Below are positions 55,019 through 63,370 of a stretch of 64,000 nucleotides of DNA, one piece after another. This stretch comes from an uncultured Verrucomicrobiota bacterium (GTDB lineage: Bacteria; Verrucomicrobiota; Verrucomicrobiia; Limisphaerales; UBA1319), in the NCBI GenBank assembly GCA_903845125.1, contig CAIMWS010000166.1, positions 1-64,000 on the forward strand, in the 5' to 3' direction. Within the stretch, counting starts at the first letter, position 1, and each line of letters starts with the position of its first letter. The notes under the pieces were generated by a model. It had not been told where the DNA came from. It worked only from the letters and a program-made list of their open reading frames with translations, and did not search any database. The position numbers were made by a program, and so were the translations under genes.

Positions 55019-55858
55019 TCATCCGATCAGCTTTTCCAGCGGCGGCCGGCTCGCCTGCGCCTGGGCGAGGGTGTCGCATTCCACGCTCAATACCCCGGCA
55101 TAGCCAGCCTCCCGCAGGACCCCGATGATGCCCCGCAGATTCACCACGCCCTCCCCCACGGCTACCCCGGTGCGGGTGCCGGTAACCCGGCCGCGCAAGG
55201 ACAATTGGGAGGCGGGGATATCTTTTACGTGCACATGCACCACCCGCGCGGCCACGCGGCGCACGAAGTCCACCGGGTCGTTGCCGGCTAAAAAGGAATT
55301 GCCAGTGTCGAAATTGACTCCCAGCTCCGCCGGGCTGAACCGGGCCAGCAATTTCTCCAGGCACGCGGGCTGCGTGGTCAGAGCATTGTGCAATTCCACC
55401 GCCACCCGGATCCCGCGGGCCTGCGCGTGGCGGACCACCGCCTCCCAGCTGGCGCAAAAGAGGTCCAGCCCTTGCTCCAGCGTCATCCATTCCGGCACCG
55501 GGCCTTCATCGGACATGACGAAGGGGCAATCAACCTCCGCCGCGATATCGATGGCCCGCTTGAGATACGGCACCCCAATCTGCGGCAGCAGCAGGCTGGC
55601 ATGGGCATCGAGGGCCGAACAGCTCAGGCCCAGGCGCTCCCGTTGGTGGTTGAAATCCCGCAACTGTTGGGCCTCCCCGTTCAAATGATGGTAGACCGAA
55701 GCCGTTTGGATGCTCAAGTGGCTGTTGATCTTCAGCTCCAGCGGCGTGTAAACATAAGGTTCGATGAACCGGTAGCCGGCCGCGGCCGCGGCGTCCAGGG
55801 CCGTGGCCAAGTCCAGCGGCCCGCTCCGGGCGAATTCCAGGTTGATGCCAGGTTGCAT
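55019..55858 (-). CDS. TIM-barrel sugar isomerase/epimerase (AP endonuclease 2-like)
   Basis: The 279-residue cytoplasmic enzyme has a TIM barrel with four likely metal ligands: Glu155 in VAVELHN, Asp184 in NFDTGNS, His210 in VVHVHVKD and Glu260 in SVECDT. This is the xylose-isomerase-like superfamily that includes sugar-phosphate isomerases, epimerases and 3-keto-glycoside lyases. It follows a Gfo/Idh/MocA gene by 45 bases and precedes the isochorismatase-ThuA gene, so it likely acts on an oxidised sugar made by those dehydrogenases. The start at 55858 was taken as the only one that gives a complete first strand. Confidence 0.88.
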   Translation of the reverse strand: MQPGINLEFARSGPLDLATALDAAAAAGYRFIEPYVYTPLELKINSHLSIQTASVYHHLNGEAQQLRDFNHQRERLGLSCSALDAHASLLLPQIGVPYLKRAIDIAAEVDCPFVMSDEGPVPEWMTLEQGLDLFCASWEAVVRHAQARGIRVAVELHNALTTQPACLEKLLARFSPAELGVNFDTGNSFLAGNDPVDFVRRVAARVVHVHVKDIPASQLSLRGRVTGTRTGVAVGEGVVNLRGIIGVLREAGYAGVLSVECDTLAQAQASRPPLEKLIG

Positions 55859-55903
55859 GCGTTGGTTGTTTGGCAGGGGCTGGGCGCCCGGACCCGCCCC
55901 CCG

Positions 55904-57256
55904 CTAAATGGTGTAGGGGTAACGGTGCGGTTTGCTCAACAACCGGTTGACCTGCTCGTCGCCAATCACCCGTTCGTTCACCGCGTCCCATTCCAGCTTC
56001 CGCCCAAGGAGGTAGGATAAGTTGCCCAGGATGCACAAGGTGGAGGACCGGTGCGCCAGCTCGATATCCATGCAGGGACTCTTCCCCTTCCAGATGGCCT
56101 GCAGCCAGTCCTCTTTGTGGTTCATGTTGTAATCCACATATTTGTCCACCTGGTAAACCTCCACGCCTCCCGGCGGCACTTTGTATTCGTGGGCCTTCTT
56201 CATCGGGTCCACCTGGGTGCCGTCCCGGCTGACGATCAGGAAATCCTTGTCCCCGTAAAAAACCATTCCGAAATCCTCCCGCCCGCGCTTGTCGCCCGGT
56301 TGTTCCCAGATGATCTGCCAGTCCGGGTTCTTGAAGGTGAAAATCACCTTCATTTCCGGCGGGCAATCCCAGATCCCTTTGGGCGTGGGGGTCCCCGTGG
56401 CTTCCACCGACACCGGGTGCTGGTGATCCGCGTCGAGGCACCAGCGGATGACGCTGAAGACGTGCGCCCCACGGTCCCGGATCACCCCGCCGCCCGATTC
56501 CATGAGCCAGCGGAAGGTGCCCGGGCAATAGGCCTTGTTGTATGGCCGCCAGGGGAGCGGCCCCAGCCACAGATCCCAGTCCAGCTCCCGGGGCGGCTCG
56601 CTGTCGGGGCCGGTGCCACCCACCGGGTTCAGGCTGTGCCAGCAGGTCACTTTCTGAACCTTGCCCAGCATGCCGTTGCGGATGTACGTGCAGGCCGCCT
56701 TGGCGGGCCGCGCCGAGCGCCCCTGGGAACCCACCTGCACCACCCGTTTATATTTGCGCGCCGCGTTCACCATGGCCCGGCCATCCGTCAGGGCTACCGA
56801 GGCCGGTTTCTCCACGTATACGTGCTTGCCGCTTTCACAGGCGTGGATGGTTTGGACGGGATGCCAGTGGTCCGGGGTGGCGATCACCACCGCGTCAATG
56901 TCCTTGCGCTCCAGCATCCGCCGGTAGTCCCGGCAAGTGCCCACCTCGCCCCCCACCTCTTTGGCCGCCTGGATCAGCCGGTTGCTGTCCACCTCGCAGA
57001 CGGCCGCGATGTTCACGCGCCCTTCATCGCGGATGTTCCGCATATTCCTGAGATTGGCGGTGCCCATGCCGCCCACCCCGATATGGCCCAGGGTGATCCG
57101 CTCGTTGGCTCCCAGGCGCCCGCCCGGCTCCGCGAATACCTCCGCGGGGATGATCGTGGGCAGCCATACGGCGGCGCCGGCGCCGGCCAGGAACCGCCGG
57201 CGGGTCAGGTTCCGCGCCTCGGCGCGGCGTTGCGTGATCGGTTGGGGATGGTTCAT
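55904..57256 (-). CDS. Tat-exported Gfo/Idh/MocA family oxidoreductase
   Basis: The 450-residue protein has a twin-arginine signal (TRRRFLAGAGAAVW, about residues 18-31), with a further RR at 10-11. The Rossmann motif is LGHIGVGGMGTAN with AAVCEV behind it. The family EKP motif is intact (VYVEKPASVAL) and the late VIRDRGAHVFS carries the conserved His. It should oxidise or reduce a sugar with a nicotinamide cofactor bound before export. It lies 13 bases downstream of another member of the same family, and 45 bases upstream of the isomerase gene, in a clear co-directional run. Confidence 0.9.
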   Translation of the reverse strand: MNHPQPITQRRAEARNLTRRRFLAGAGAAVWLPTIIPAEVFAEPGGRLGANERITLGHIGVGGMGTANLRNMRNIRDEGRVNIAAVCEVDSNRLIQAAKEVGGEVGTCRDYRRMLERKDIDAVVIATPDHWHPVQTIHACESGKHVYVEKPASVALTDGRAMVNAARKYKRVVQVGSQGRSARPAKAACTYIRNGMLGKVQKVTCWHSLNPVGGTGPDSEPPRELDWDLWLGPLPWRPYNKAYCPGTFRWLMESGGGVIRDRGAHVFSVIRWCLDADHQHPVSVEATGTPTPKGIWDCPPEMKVIFTFKNPDWQIIWEQPGDKRGREDFGMVFYGDKDFLIVSRDGTQVDPMKKAHEYKVPPGGVEVYQVDKYVDYNMNHKEDWLQAIWKGKSPCMDIELAHRSSTLCILGNLSYLLGRKLEWDAVNERVIGDEQVNRLLSKPHRYPYTI

Positions 57257-57269
57257 AAACAGTTTTGGT

Positions 57270-58613
57270 TTACAGCGTCCAGCCTCGGCGGTAAGGGGTG
57301 CGCACGTATTGGTTGGCCTCGGGCAGGTTCGTCACCTTGAGGTTGGCGGCATCCCATTCGATCAGCCCATCCACCCGCTTGGCAATATTGCCCAGCAGGC
57401 AGGTTTCCGTCAGCGGGCCGGAATAGGAGAAATCCGAACCCGATTTCCCGCCGGTCTTGCAGGCCCGGACCCAATCCATTTCGTGGCTGCCAGACACCCG
57501 CGGCAGGGTTTTGGGCGGCCGCTGGTATTCCCGATGCAGCTTGAGCGGCAGCAGGCGCGGTTCGTTCCCGTAAACACCGGCGATGATCTTGCCGCGCGTT
57601 CCGTGGAACAGCGCCCCCCCTTCCGCCGGCCATTCCAATTCTTCGCCCAGCGCCTCCGGCCGGGGCGGCCGGGTTCCTTCATACCAGGTCATTTTCAGGG
57701 GCGGTAGCGGCCCGCGGGCGGGGAATCGATAAGTCACGATCGCCGAGAGCGGGTGCGTGTCCGGGTTCAACCCACAGGATGTGGCCTCCACCGATTTCGG
57801 CGCGCCCAGCTTCAAGGCCCAGACCACCGCGTCGATCGTGTGCGCCCCGCGGTCTCCCATCATGCCACAGCCGAAATCCCACCAGCAGCGCCAGACCGCC
57901 GGGTGATAGGCCGGGTGGTAGGGTCGCTCGGGCGCCGGGCCCAGCCAGAGATCCCAATGCACCTGCTCGGGCACGGCCGGCGTATCCTTCGGCCGGGCAC
58001 CCCACTTGGAGCTCCAGCCGGCATGGCCCCAAGGGTAATAGGACAGGCTGCACCACGCATCCACCTCGCTGATTTCACCAATGGCGCCATCCCATATCCA
58101 CTCGCAGATGGACCGGATCCCCTCCATGGAATGCCCCTGGTTGCCCATCTGGGTGGCCACTCCGGCCTCCTTCGCCGCCTGGGCCAGCATCCGCGCCTCA
58201 TAAACATCGTGCGTCAGCGGTTTCTGGCAATACACATGCTTCCCCGCCTTGATGGCCGCCATGCTGATGATGGCATGGGTATGGTCCGGCGTGGCGATTA
58301 TCACGGCGTCAATATCCTTCTGCTGCTCCAGCATCAGCCGGTAATCGTTCCAAACGCGCGCCTTGGGATATTGCTTGATGGTATGGGCGGCGTATTGGGT
58401 ATCCACATCGCACAAGGCAACGATGTTTTCCGAAGCCAGGGCCTGCAGGTTCCCCGCCCCCATCCCGCCCACGCCGATCCCGGCGATGTTCAATTTTTCT
58501 CCCGGCGCTTTCTGGTTGGGCCCCCCCAGGATTGACCGGGGTGCCAGGCTGAAGGCCGCCAGCGCGGCGGAGGCGCCGAGAAAACGGCGCCGGCTGCAAA
58601 GCTTGTTTTTCAT
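57270..58613 (-). CDS. Tat-exported Gfo/Idh/MocA family oxidoreductase
   Basis: The 447-residue protein has a twin-arginine signal (SRRRFLGASAALAAF, about residues 7-21). The Rossmann motif is IAGIGVGGMGAGN and the family EKP reads QKP (YCQKPLTHD). GCGMMGDRGAHTIDA supplies the conserved His. Start 58613 (MKNKLCS) was chosen for the signal peptide; a longer frame to 58661 exists. It leads a run of at least four minus-strand genes. Having two closely related exported oxidoreductases next to each other suggests successive or paired redox steps, or two substrates. Confidence 0.9.
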   Translation of the reverse strand: MKNKLCSRRRFLGASAALAAFSLAPRSILGGPNQKAPGEKLNIAGIGVGGMGAGNLQALASENIVALCDVDTQYAAHTIKQYPKARVWNDYRLMLEQQKDIDAVIIATPDHTHAIISMAAIKAGKHVYCQKPLTHDVYEARMLAQAAKEAGVATQMGNQGHSMEGIRSICEWIWDGAIGEISEVDAWCSLSYYPWGHAGWSSKWGARPKDTPAVPEQVHWDLWLGPAPERPYHPAYHPAVWRCWWDFGCGMMGDRGAHTIDAVVWALKLGAPKSVEATSCGLNPDTHPLSAIVTYRFPARGPLPPLKMTWYEGTRPPRPEALGEELEWPAEGGALFHGTRGKIIAGVYGNEPRLLPLKLHREYQRPPKTLPRVSGSHEMDWVRACKTGGKSGSDFSYSGPLTETCLLGNIAKRVDGLIEWDAANLKVTNLPEANQYVRTPYRRGWTL

Positions 58614-58738
58614 ATTGCCATCCGATGTTGATAAGCGAACCCCGCGGTGACGGATCCCCATCGCCGTGCGGACGCTATTAGTTGCTTATGAGGCTATTAT
58701 GGCCCACCGGCCTGCGGTTTGTAAAGCGTATTGGCGGC

Positions 58739-58767
58739 TTGGCAATCCGGCGGAGAGCGGCTATATT
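58739..58767 (+). promoter_or_regulatory. Sigma-70 promoter of the small secreted protein gene
   Basis: TTGGCA (58739-58744) and TATATT (58762-58767) are 17 bases apart, a near-consensus promoter, 34 bases before the ATG at 58801. A GAGG ribosome binding site lies seven bases before that ATG. Confidence 0.65.
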
Positions 58768-58800
58768 GAATGGAGTCCATTCTCGCAACGAGGTCTGTTT

Positions 58801-59088
58801 ATGAAAATCATCCGGCTGACGCTTATTATGGGTCTGCTCCTGGCGGTGGGGGTATCCACGGTGCACGCCCAAGTGAACAACCAGAACGGCCAGCTCAACA
58901 ACAACGCTTTCGGTGGCGGCACCACCAGCAACAACGGCATGATGGGGCCGGGGATGATTCCCCGCGTGTTTGTCTCCCCTTCCGCTTACGGCCAGGGTGG
59001 CCTCCGCGGCGTAACGGTGCGCACGCCTGCCCAATTCCACCACGAAATCGTCCGTTACTATTTCGCCCCTTACGTGCGCCCCCGTTAA
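58801..59088 (+). CDS. Small secreted Asn/Gly-rich protein
   Basis: The 95-residue product has a clear signal peptide (about 1-23, ending VHAQ). The mature part is rich in Asn, Gly and Met (NNQNGQLNNNAFGGGTTSNNG), then a short proline/tyrosine-containing tail (FHHEIVRYYFAPYVRPR). No family was recognised. It has its own near-consensus promoter and good ribosome binding site, so it is likely well expressed. It is convergent with hflX (12-base gap). The unusual composition suggests a surface or extracellular structural peptide, which is only an inference. Confidence 0.75.
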   Translation: MKIIRLTLIMGLLLAVGVSTVHAQVNNQNGQLNNNAFGGGTTSNNGMMGPGMIPRVFVSPSAYGQGGLRGVTVRTPAQFHHEIVRYYFAPYVRPR

Positions 59089-59099
59089 ATGCTCACGCC

Positions 59100-60404
59100 C
59101 TATTCCTGGATCACATACCGCTCGAACTCGTAAAGGTAATGCGGCGGGATGCGTGCTTTGAAATGCGCCTGGGGTCCGTCGAAATTCCGCTCCACTACCT
59201 GGCTCAGCTCATGGAGCCGGGCGATCACCGGCGCCGCTTCATGCGGAATGGCCAATTCGACGAACAACCGGATCGGCTTCAGCACCTTGCTCAATTCGGC
59301 CCGCAGCGCCCCAAAACCCTCCCCGGTCTTGGCGGACACCCCCACCGAATGGGGATATTGTTGGAGGAACATCTCGATCCGGCCCGGGTGGTCCACTTGG
59401 TCGATTTTATTTAGGACCATGAGCATCGGCTTGCCGCTGACCCCCATTTCATCCAGCACCGCGTTCGCCGCGGCCGTCTGCTCCTCCGCGTGGGGATGGC
59501 TCACATCCACCACGTGCAGCAGGAGGTCGGCCTGCACCACCTCTTCCAGCGTGGCCTTGAAGGCGGCCACCAGGCCATGGGGCAATTTCCGGATGAAGCC
59601 CACCGTGTCGGATAACAGGACGTTCTGGTTGGTCTCCAGGTGTAGCCGGCGCGTCGTGGGGTCCAGTGTCGCGAAAAGCTTGTCCTCCGCCAGGACTTCC
59701 GCCCCGGTCAGCGCATTGAACAGCGTCGATTTCCCGGCGTTGGTGTACCCGACGATGGAGGCCAGTGGCCATAAATTGCGCTTCCGCCCCTGGCGCTGCG
59801 TGTGGCGCTGCTTCTCCACGGCCTTCAGTTCCTCGGTGATTTTCTCGATGCGCTCCTGCACCTTCCGGCGGTCGGTTTCCAGCTGGGTTTCCCCTTCGCC
59901 GCCGCGCAGGCCGATGCCCCCTTTCTGGCGCGAGAGGTGGCCCCAATACCGTGTCAGGCGCGGCAGCAGATGCTGCAGCAGCGCCAGTTCCACCTGCATT
60001 TTGCCTTCCCGCGTCCGGGCTCGCAGGGCGAAGATGTCGAGGATCAGCGCTGTGCGGTCGAGGATCTTGCACTGGAATATCCGCTCCAGGTTGCGCTCTT
60101 GGGCGGGGGAAAGATCGTCGTCAAAGATGACGGTATCCACCTTCAGCTCCCGGCACTTTTCGGCCATCTCGCCGGCTTTGCCGGTTCCGATATAAGTGGA
60201 GGCTACGGGGGTCTCCAGCCTTTGCACCCCCCGCCCTACTTCCACCCCGCCGGCGGTATCGACCAGCTGCGCCAGCTCATTGAGGGTCTCCTCGATGGGC
60301 AAGCCTCCTTTGCGATTCTTTAGTTCCGTCTTGGATTTCATTTCCACCCCGATCAGGAACACCCGTTCCGTGCGCTGAGTGGCGGTGGTGACTAGTGCTT
60401 TCAT
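59100..60404 (-). CDS. hflX: GTPase HflX
   Basis: The 434-residue cytoplasmic GTPase that binds the large ribosomal subunit and can split stalled or stressed ribosomes. The N-terminal HflX domain includes STYIGTGKAGEM (69-80), DDDLSPAQERNLE (95-107) and GEGETQLETDRR (169-180). The G domain has G1 GYTNAGKS (219-226), G3 DTVGF (266-270) and NKID around 335. Length fits the family. It lies downstream of miaA in the same direction, an order also seen in other bacteria (miaA-hfq-hflX), although hfq is absent here. Confidence 0.96.
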   Translation of the reverse strand: MKALVTTATQRTERVFLIGVEMKSKTELKNRKGGLPIEETLNELAQLVDTAGGVEVGRGVQRLETPVASTYIGTGKAGEMAEKCRELKVDTVIFDDDLSPAQERNLERIFQCKILDRTALILDIFALRARTREGKMQVELALLQHLLPRLTRYWGHLSRQKGGIGLRGGEGETQLETDRRKVQERIEKITEELKAVEKQRHTQRQGRKRNLWPLASIVGYTNAGKSTLFNALTGAEVLAEDKLFATLDPTTRRLHLETNQNVLLSDTVGFIRKLPHGLVAAFKATLEEVVQADLLLHVVDVSHPHAEEQTAAANAVLDEMGVSGKPMLMVLNKIDQVDHPGRIEMFLQQYPHSVGVSAKTGEGFGALRAELSKVLKPIRLFVELAIPHEAAPVIARLHELSQVVERNFDGPQAHFKARIPPHYLYEFERYVIQE

Positions 60405-60420
60405 CTATTTGCTGTGATTT

Positions 60421-61395
60421 TTAAATTCTCTCCCTTTGCCGCTGGTAGTCTTCCAGTATCCAGCTGGCGGTCTTCCGCCAGTTGCCTCCGGCCATCTCCA
60501 CCCACTGCGGCGCCAGTTGGTGCCGGAACCAGGTCATTTGCCGCTTGGCAAACTGCCGCGTCTTCTGCTTCACCAACTGCCGGGTCTCCTCGAGGCTGCG
60601 CACTCCAGCCAGGCATTCAAATGCCTGCCGGTAGCCTATGGCCTGCAGCGCGGTCCGGTTTTGCTCCAATCCGGCCGCCAGCAACCGGCGCGTTTCCTCC
60701 ACCAATCCCCGCTGGAACATCTCCTCCACCCGCCGCGTGATGCGCTCCCCCAAGGCGGCGGTTTCCCAACGCAATCCATAAAGTCCCGGCGTTGGTTCCG
60801 CGCTTTCTTTTTGCCATCCCGTCCGTTGCTCGGAATAGGGGCGTCCCGTCTGCCGGAGAACCTCTACCGCCCGGCATACCCGCCGTGGATTTGCCCGGTC
60901 CATCGCCGCATAGGCGACCGGATCCCTGTCCTGCAATTCCTGGAGTAATTCCGCCAGCGGGATTTTTTCCACTGCAGCCCGGATCTCGGGGTCCGGCTCG
61001 GGTGCCTCCCCCAGCCCTTCCAGCCAGGCCTTGAAATAGAAGCCGGTACCTCCGCAAAAAATCGGGATTCTCCTCCGCTCCCGGATCTCCCGCACCGCCT
61101 GGCTGGCCAGCTCCCGGAATCGGGCAGCGTCGAAACCTTCGGTAATATCCACGACATCAATGAGATGATGCCTCACCCGCGCTTGCTCTTCCAGGGATGG
61201 TTTGGCCGTCCCGATATCCATGGCGCGATAAACCTGCATGGAATCCACCGAAATGATTTCGCCTGGGAGCAGCTCCGCCAATTCCATCGCCACCGCCGAT
61301 TTTCCGGACGCGGTGGGTCCAGCCAGAAAAAGGCCCTCCTCCAAACCGCGTGTTTTTCCATCCCGGGAAATCATTAATCCGCGACGGTCAACCAA
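60421..61395 (-). CDS. miaA: tRNA dimethylallyltransferase MiaA
   Basis: This 324-residue enzyme transfers a dimethylallyl group to N6 of adenosine 37 in tRNAs that read codons beginning with U. The P-loop is GPTASGKS (26-33), followed by SVDSMQVYRAMDIGTAKP, VRHHLIDVVD and PIFCGGTGFYFKA, all typical of the family. Later WF-H near the C terminus (KRQMTWFRHQL) is also conserved. The start could be 61395 or the ATG at 61374. It starts three bases after the lspA stop and precedes hflX by 16 bases, so all three are likely in one transcript. Confidence 0.96.
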   Translation of the reverse strand: MVDRRGLMISRDGKTRGLEEGLFLAGPTASGKSAVAMELAELLPGEIISVDSMQVYRAMDIGTAKPSLEEQARVRHHLIDVVDITEGFDAARFRELASQAVREIRERRRIPIFCGGTGFYFKAWLEGLGEAPEPDPEIRAAVEKIPLAELLQELQDRDPVAYAAMDRANPRRVCRAVEVLRQTGRPYSEQRTGWQKESAEPTPGLYGLRWETAALGERITRRVEEMFQRGLVEETRRLLAAGLEQNRTALQAIGYRQAFECLAGVRSLEETRQLVKQKTRQFAKRQMTWFRHQLAPQWVEMAGGNWRKTASWILEDYQRQRERI

Positions 61396-61398
61396 GCC

Positions 61399-61953
61399 TC
61401 ATGGGTGATCCGTTTTATTCCCCGGGCTGCCCGGCTGCGGTTCGGGTTCGCTCCGCCACGATAGCCATAAAGCCATGGCCACGCCGCTGCAGATGGACAT
61501 GTCCGCCACGTTGAAGGCCGGGAAACCCAACTCCCCGCCCCCCCGCCGATGGATATAGAAGTAAAGAAAATCGATCACGTGCCCGACGTGGATCCGATCC
61601 ACGAGATTCCCCGTGATGCCCCCAAAAAGCAGGCCCAGGGCGAACTGCCCCGCCACCGTATGCGAATCGAAATGCCGATGGTTCCAGATCAGAACCACAA
61701 ACGCCAGCAGCGAAACCAGCGCCAGGATCTTGTTGTTGCCGTAAAACAAGCTCCAGGCCGCCCCTGTATTCCCCCAGTAAACCAGCTTGAAAAACCCGGT
61801 CAGCAGCACCTTTTGCTCGCCGTACGCAATGAAGTGCAGAACGATGCGCTTGGTCAGCTGGTCCACAAGGAAGACGGTCGCCGCAATCATCACGATCCGG
61901 CGCAGATGCGAGCGGCTGTAAAACTGAAGCCAGAGGTTAAGCAGCCGGTTCAC
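61399..61953 (-). CDS. lspA: Signal peptidase II (prolipoprotein signal peptidase)
   Basis: The 184-residue inner-membrane aspartyl protease that removes signal peptides from diacylglyceryl-modified prolipoproteins. It has four TM segments. Family motifs are VDQLTKR (30-36), GNTGAAWS (61-68), GGITGNLVDRI (111-121) and FNVADMSI (147-154); the catalytic pair is Asp128 in VIDF and Asp151 in VAD. The lipoproteins predicted in this window (for example at 22474 and 31890) would be its substrates. It is followed three bases later by miaA. Confidence 0.96.
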   Translation of the reverse strand: MNRLLNLWLQFYSRSHLRRIVMIAATVFLVDQLTKRIVLHFIAYGEQKVLLTGFFKLVYWGNTGAAWSLFYGNNKILALVSLLAFVVLIWNHRHFDSHTVAGQFALGLLFGGITGNLVDRIHVGHVIDFLYFYIHRRGGGELGFPAFNVADMSICSGVAMALWLSWRSEPEPQPGSPGNKTDHP

Positions 61954-62033
61954 ACAAATTTTCCACGGTTTGCCACCGGCATCCCGTTTCTCCCCGCTGA
62001 ATCCGCAAAAACATGCCTCCGACCGCCATCCGG

Positions 62034-63155
62034 CTAATTGGTCCGCATCGGCATGATGACATAAAGGAATGGCCCGTTGATGCGGATGACTCCCGGACTC
62101 AATTCATCCACCAGCTCGAAGAAAACCTCGTCGTTATCCAAGGCTTTCAAAGGATCCATCAGGTAAACCGGGTTGAATGCCACCGCAATCTCGGCATCCT
62201 GGTAGTTGATGGCGATGGCTTCCTGCCCCTCACCCACATCGGGCGAATTGGCCGTGATCGAAAGCGTATTGTTCCCAAACTGCAGCTTCACCGAGTTGGC
62301 CTTATCGCTGGTCATGAACTCCGCCCGGCGCAAAGCCTGCAGGAATTCCTCCCGCGAAAGAGAAATCCGCTTCTTGTTGTCCCCTTCGATCGGCTGCAAT
62401 ACCTGCCGGTAATTGGGATAGGTGCCTTCGATCAACTTGGAAATGATGACGACCGTATCTTTCTTTTCATCAATCAGCGTGAACATGGCCTGGTTCTGGC
62501 TGGATTTGATCTCCACCTGGCCGCTGGACTGCATCAAACGGTTCAGTTCGTTGATCGCCTTGCTTGGAACAATGAAATCCGCCTGGCTTTCCGTGGGGAT
62601 CTCCACTTCCTCCTCCGCCATGGCCAGCCGCCGGCCATCCGTGGCCACGGTGGTCATTTTGTGCTCCTTCAGGCTGAAAAAGAGTCCGTTCAGGATATAC
62701 CGCGCCTCATCCGCCGAACTGGCATAGCTGGTCTTCCGGATCATGCCTTTCACCTTTTCCTGGGGAAGCTCGACCTTGCGCACTTCGGCAAATTTGGGCA
62801 GCGGTGGGAATTCCTCCGCACCCAGCCCGTTGATTTTATAATAGGATGCTCCACATTGCAGGTGGCATACATTGCGGTCGTCGAAAGCGATCTCCACCTC
62901 CGGCGCGGGCATTTCCCGGATGATGCCGAAAAATTTCTTCACGGGCACCGTGGCCGCCCCGTTCTTGCTGACTTTGGCGGGCACCACGCTGACGATGGAA
63001 ATATCCAAGTCGGTGGTGGTCAATTCCAAATGTTCGCCTTCGGCCCGCAGCAATACGTTGGACAACACCGGCAAAGTGCTGCGGCTCCCCACGATATTTT
63101 GGACTGCCTGTAAACCGTTGATCAGGTTCTCTTTGGATATCGTCAGTTTCATCAC
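62034..63155 (-). CDS. dnaN: DNA polymerase III beta subunit (sliding clamp)
   Basis: The 373-residue ring subunit that holds DNA polymerase III and other factors on DNA. It shows the three clamp domains: MKLTISKENLINGLQAVQNIVGSRSTLP at the start, TDGRRLAMAEEEV in the middle, and the C-terminal PVYLMDPLKAL...INGPFLYVIMPMR. Full length. dnaA is not seen next to it; a cysteine desulfurase gene lies upstream instead. A promoter with a TTGACA -35 and an overlapping DnaA-box-like site lies upstream at 63207-63237. Confidence 0.97.
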   Translation of the reverse strand: MMKLTISKENLINGLQAVQNIVGSRSTLPVLSNVLLRAEGEHLELTTTDLDISIVSVVPAKVSKNGAATVPVKKFFGIIREMPAPEVEIAFDDRNVCHLQCGASYYKINGLGAEEFPPLPKFAEVRKVELPQEKVKGMIRKTSYASSADEARYILNGLFFSLKEHKMTTVATDGRRLAMAEEEVEIPTESQADFIVPSKAINELNRLMQSSGQVEIKSSQNQAMFTLIDEKKDTVVIISKLIEGTYPNYRQVLQPIEGDNKKRISLSREEFLQALRRAEFMTSDKANSVKLQFGNNTLSITANSPDVGEGQEAIAINYQDAEIAVAFNPVYLMDPLKALDNDEVFFELVDELSPGVIRINGPFLYVIMPMRTN

Positions 63156-63206
63156 GCGTTAATACGGATTGTTTCTAAGTACAAATATCTGACTCTTATT
63201 ATCCCC

Positions 63207-63237
63207 TGTGAATAAATGAAATAAACGCTGTTGTCAA
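63207..63237 (-). promoter_or_regulatory. dnaN promoter with DnaA-box-like sequence over the -10
   Basis: Read on the minus strand, a perfect -35 TTGACA (63237-63232) is 17 bases from TATTCA (63214-63209), 50 bases before the dnaN start. TTATTCACA (63215-63207), one base off the DnaA box TTATCCACA, covers the -10. A second partial box TTATCCCC lies at 63199-63206 on the other strand. DnaA control is possible. Confidence 0.4.
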
Positions 63238-63370
63238 GTCACTGCCAACGACTTAGGAAAAAAATAACCCTGCGTATAACCTTCCAAAAAGCGACGATTT
63301 TACGCCAACAACCTTTTTCTTCACCGCTATTGGCTTCCGATTCACATCCTGCTGGCACGTTATTCGCACG

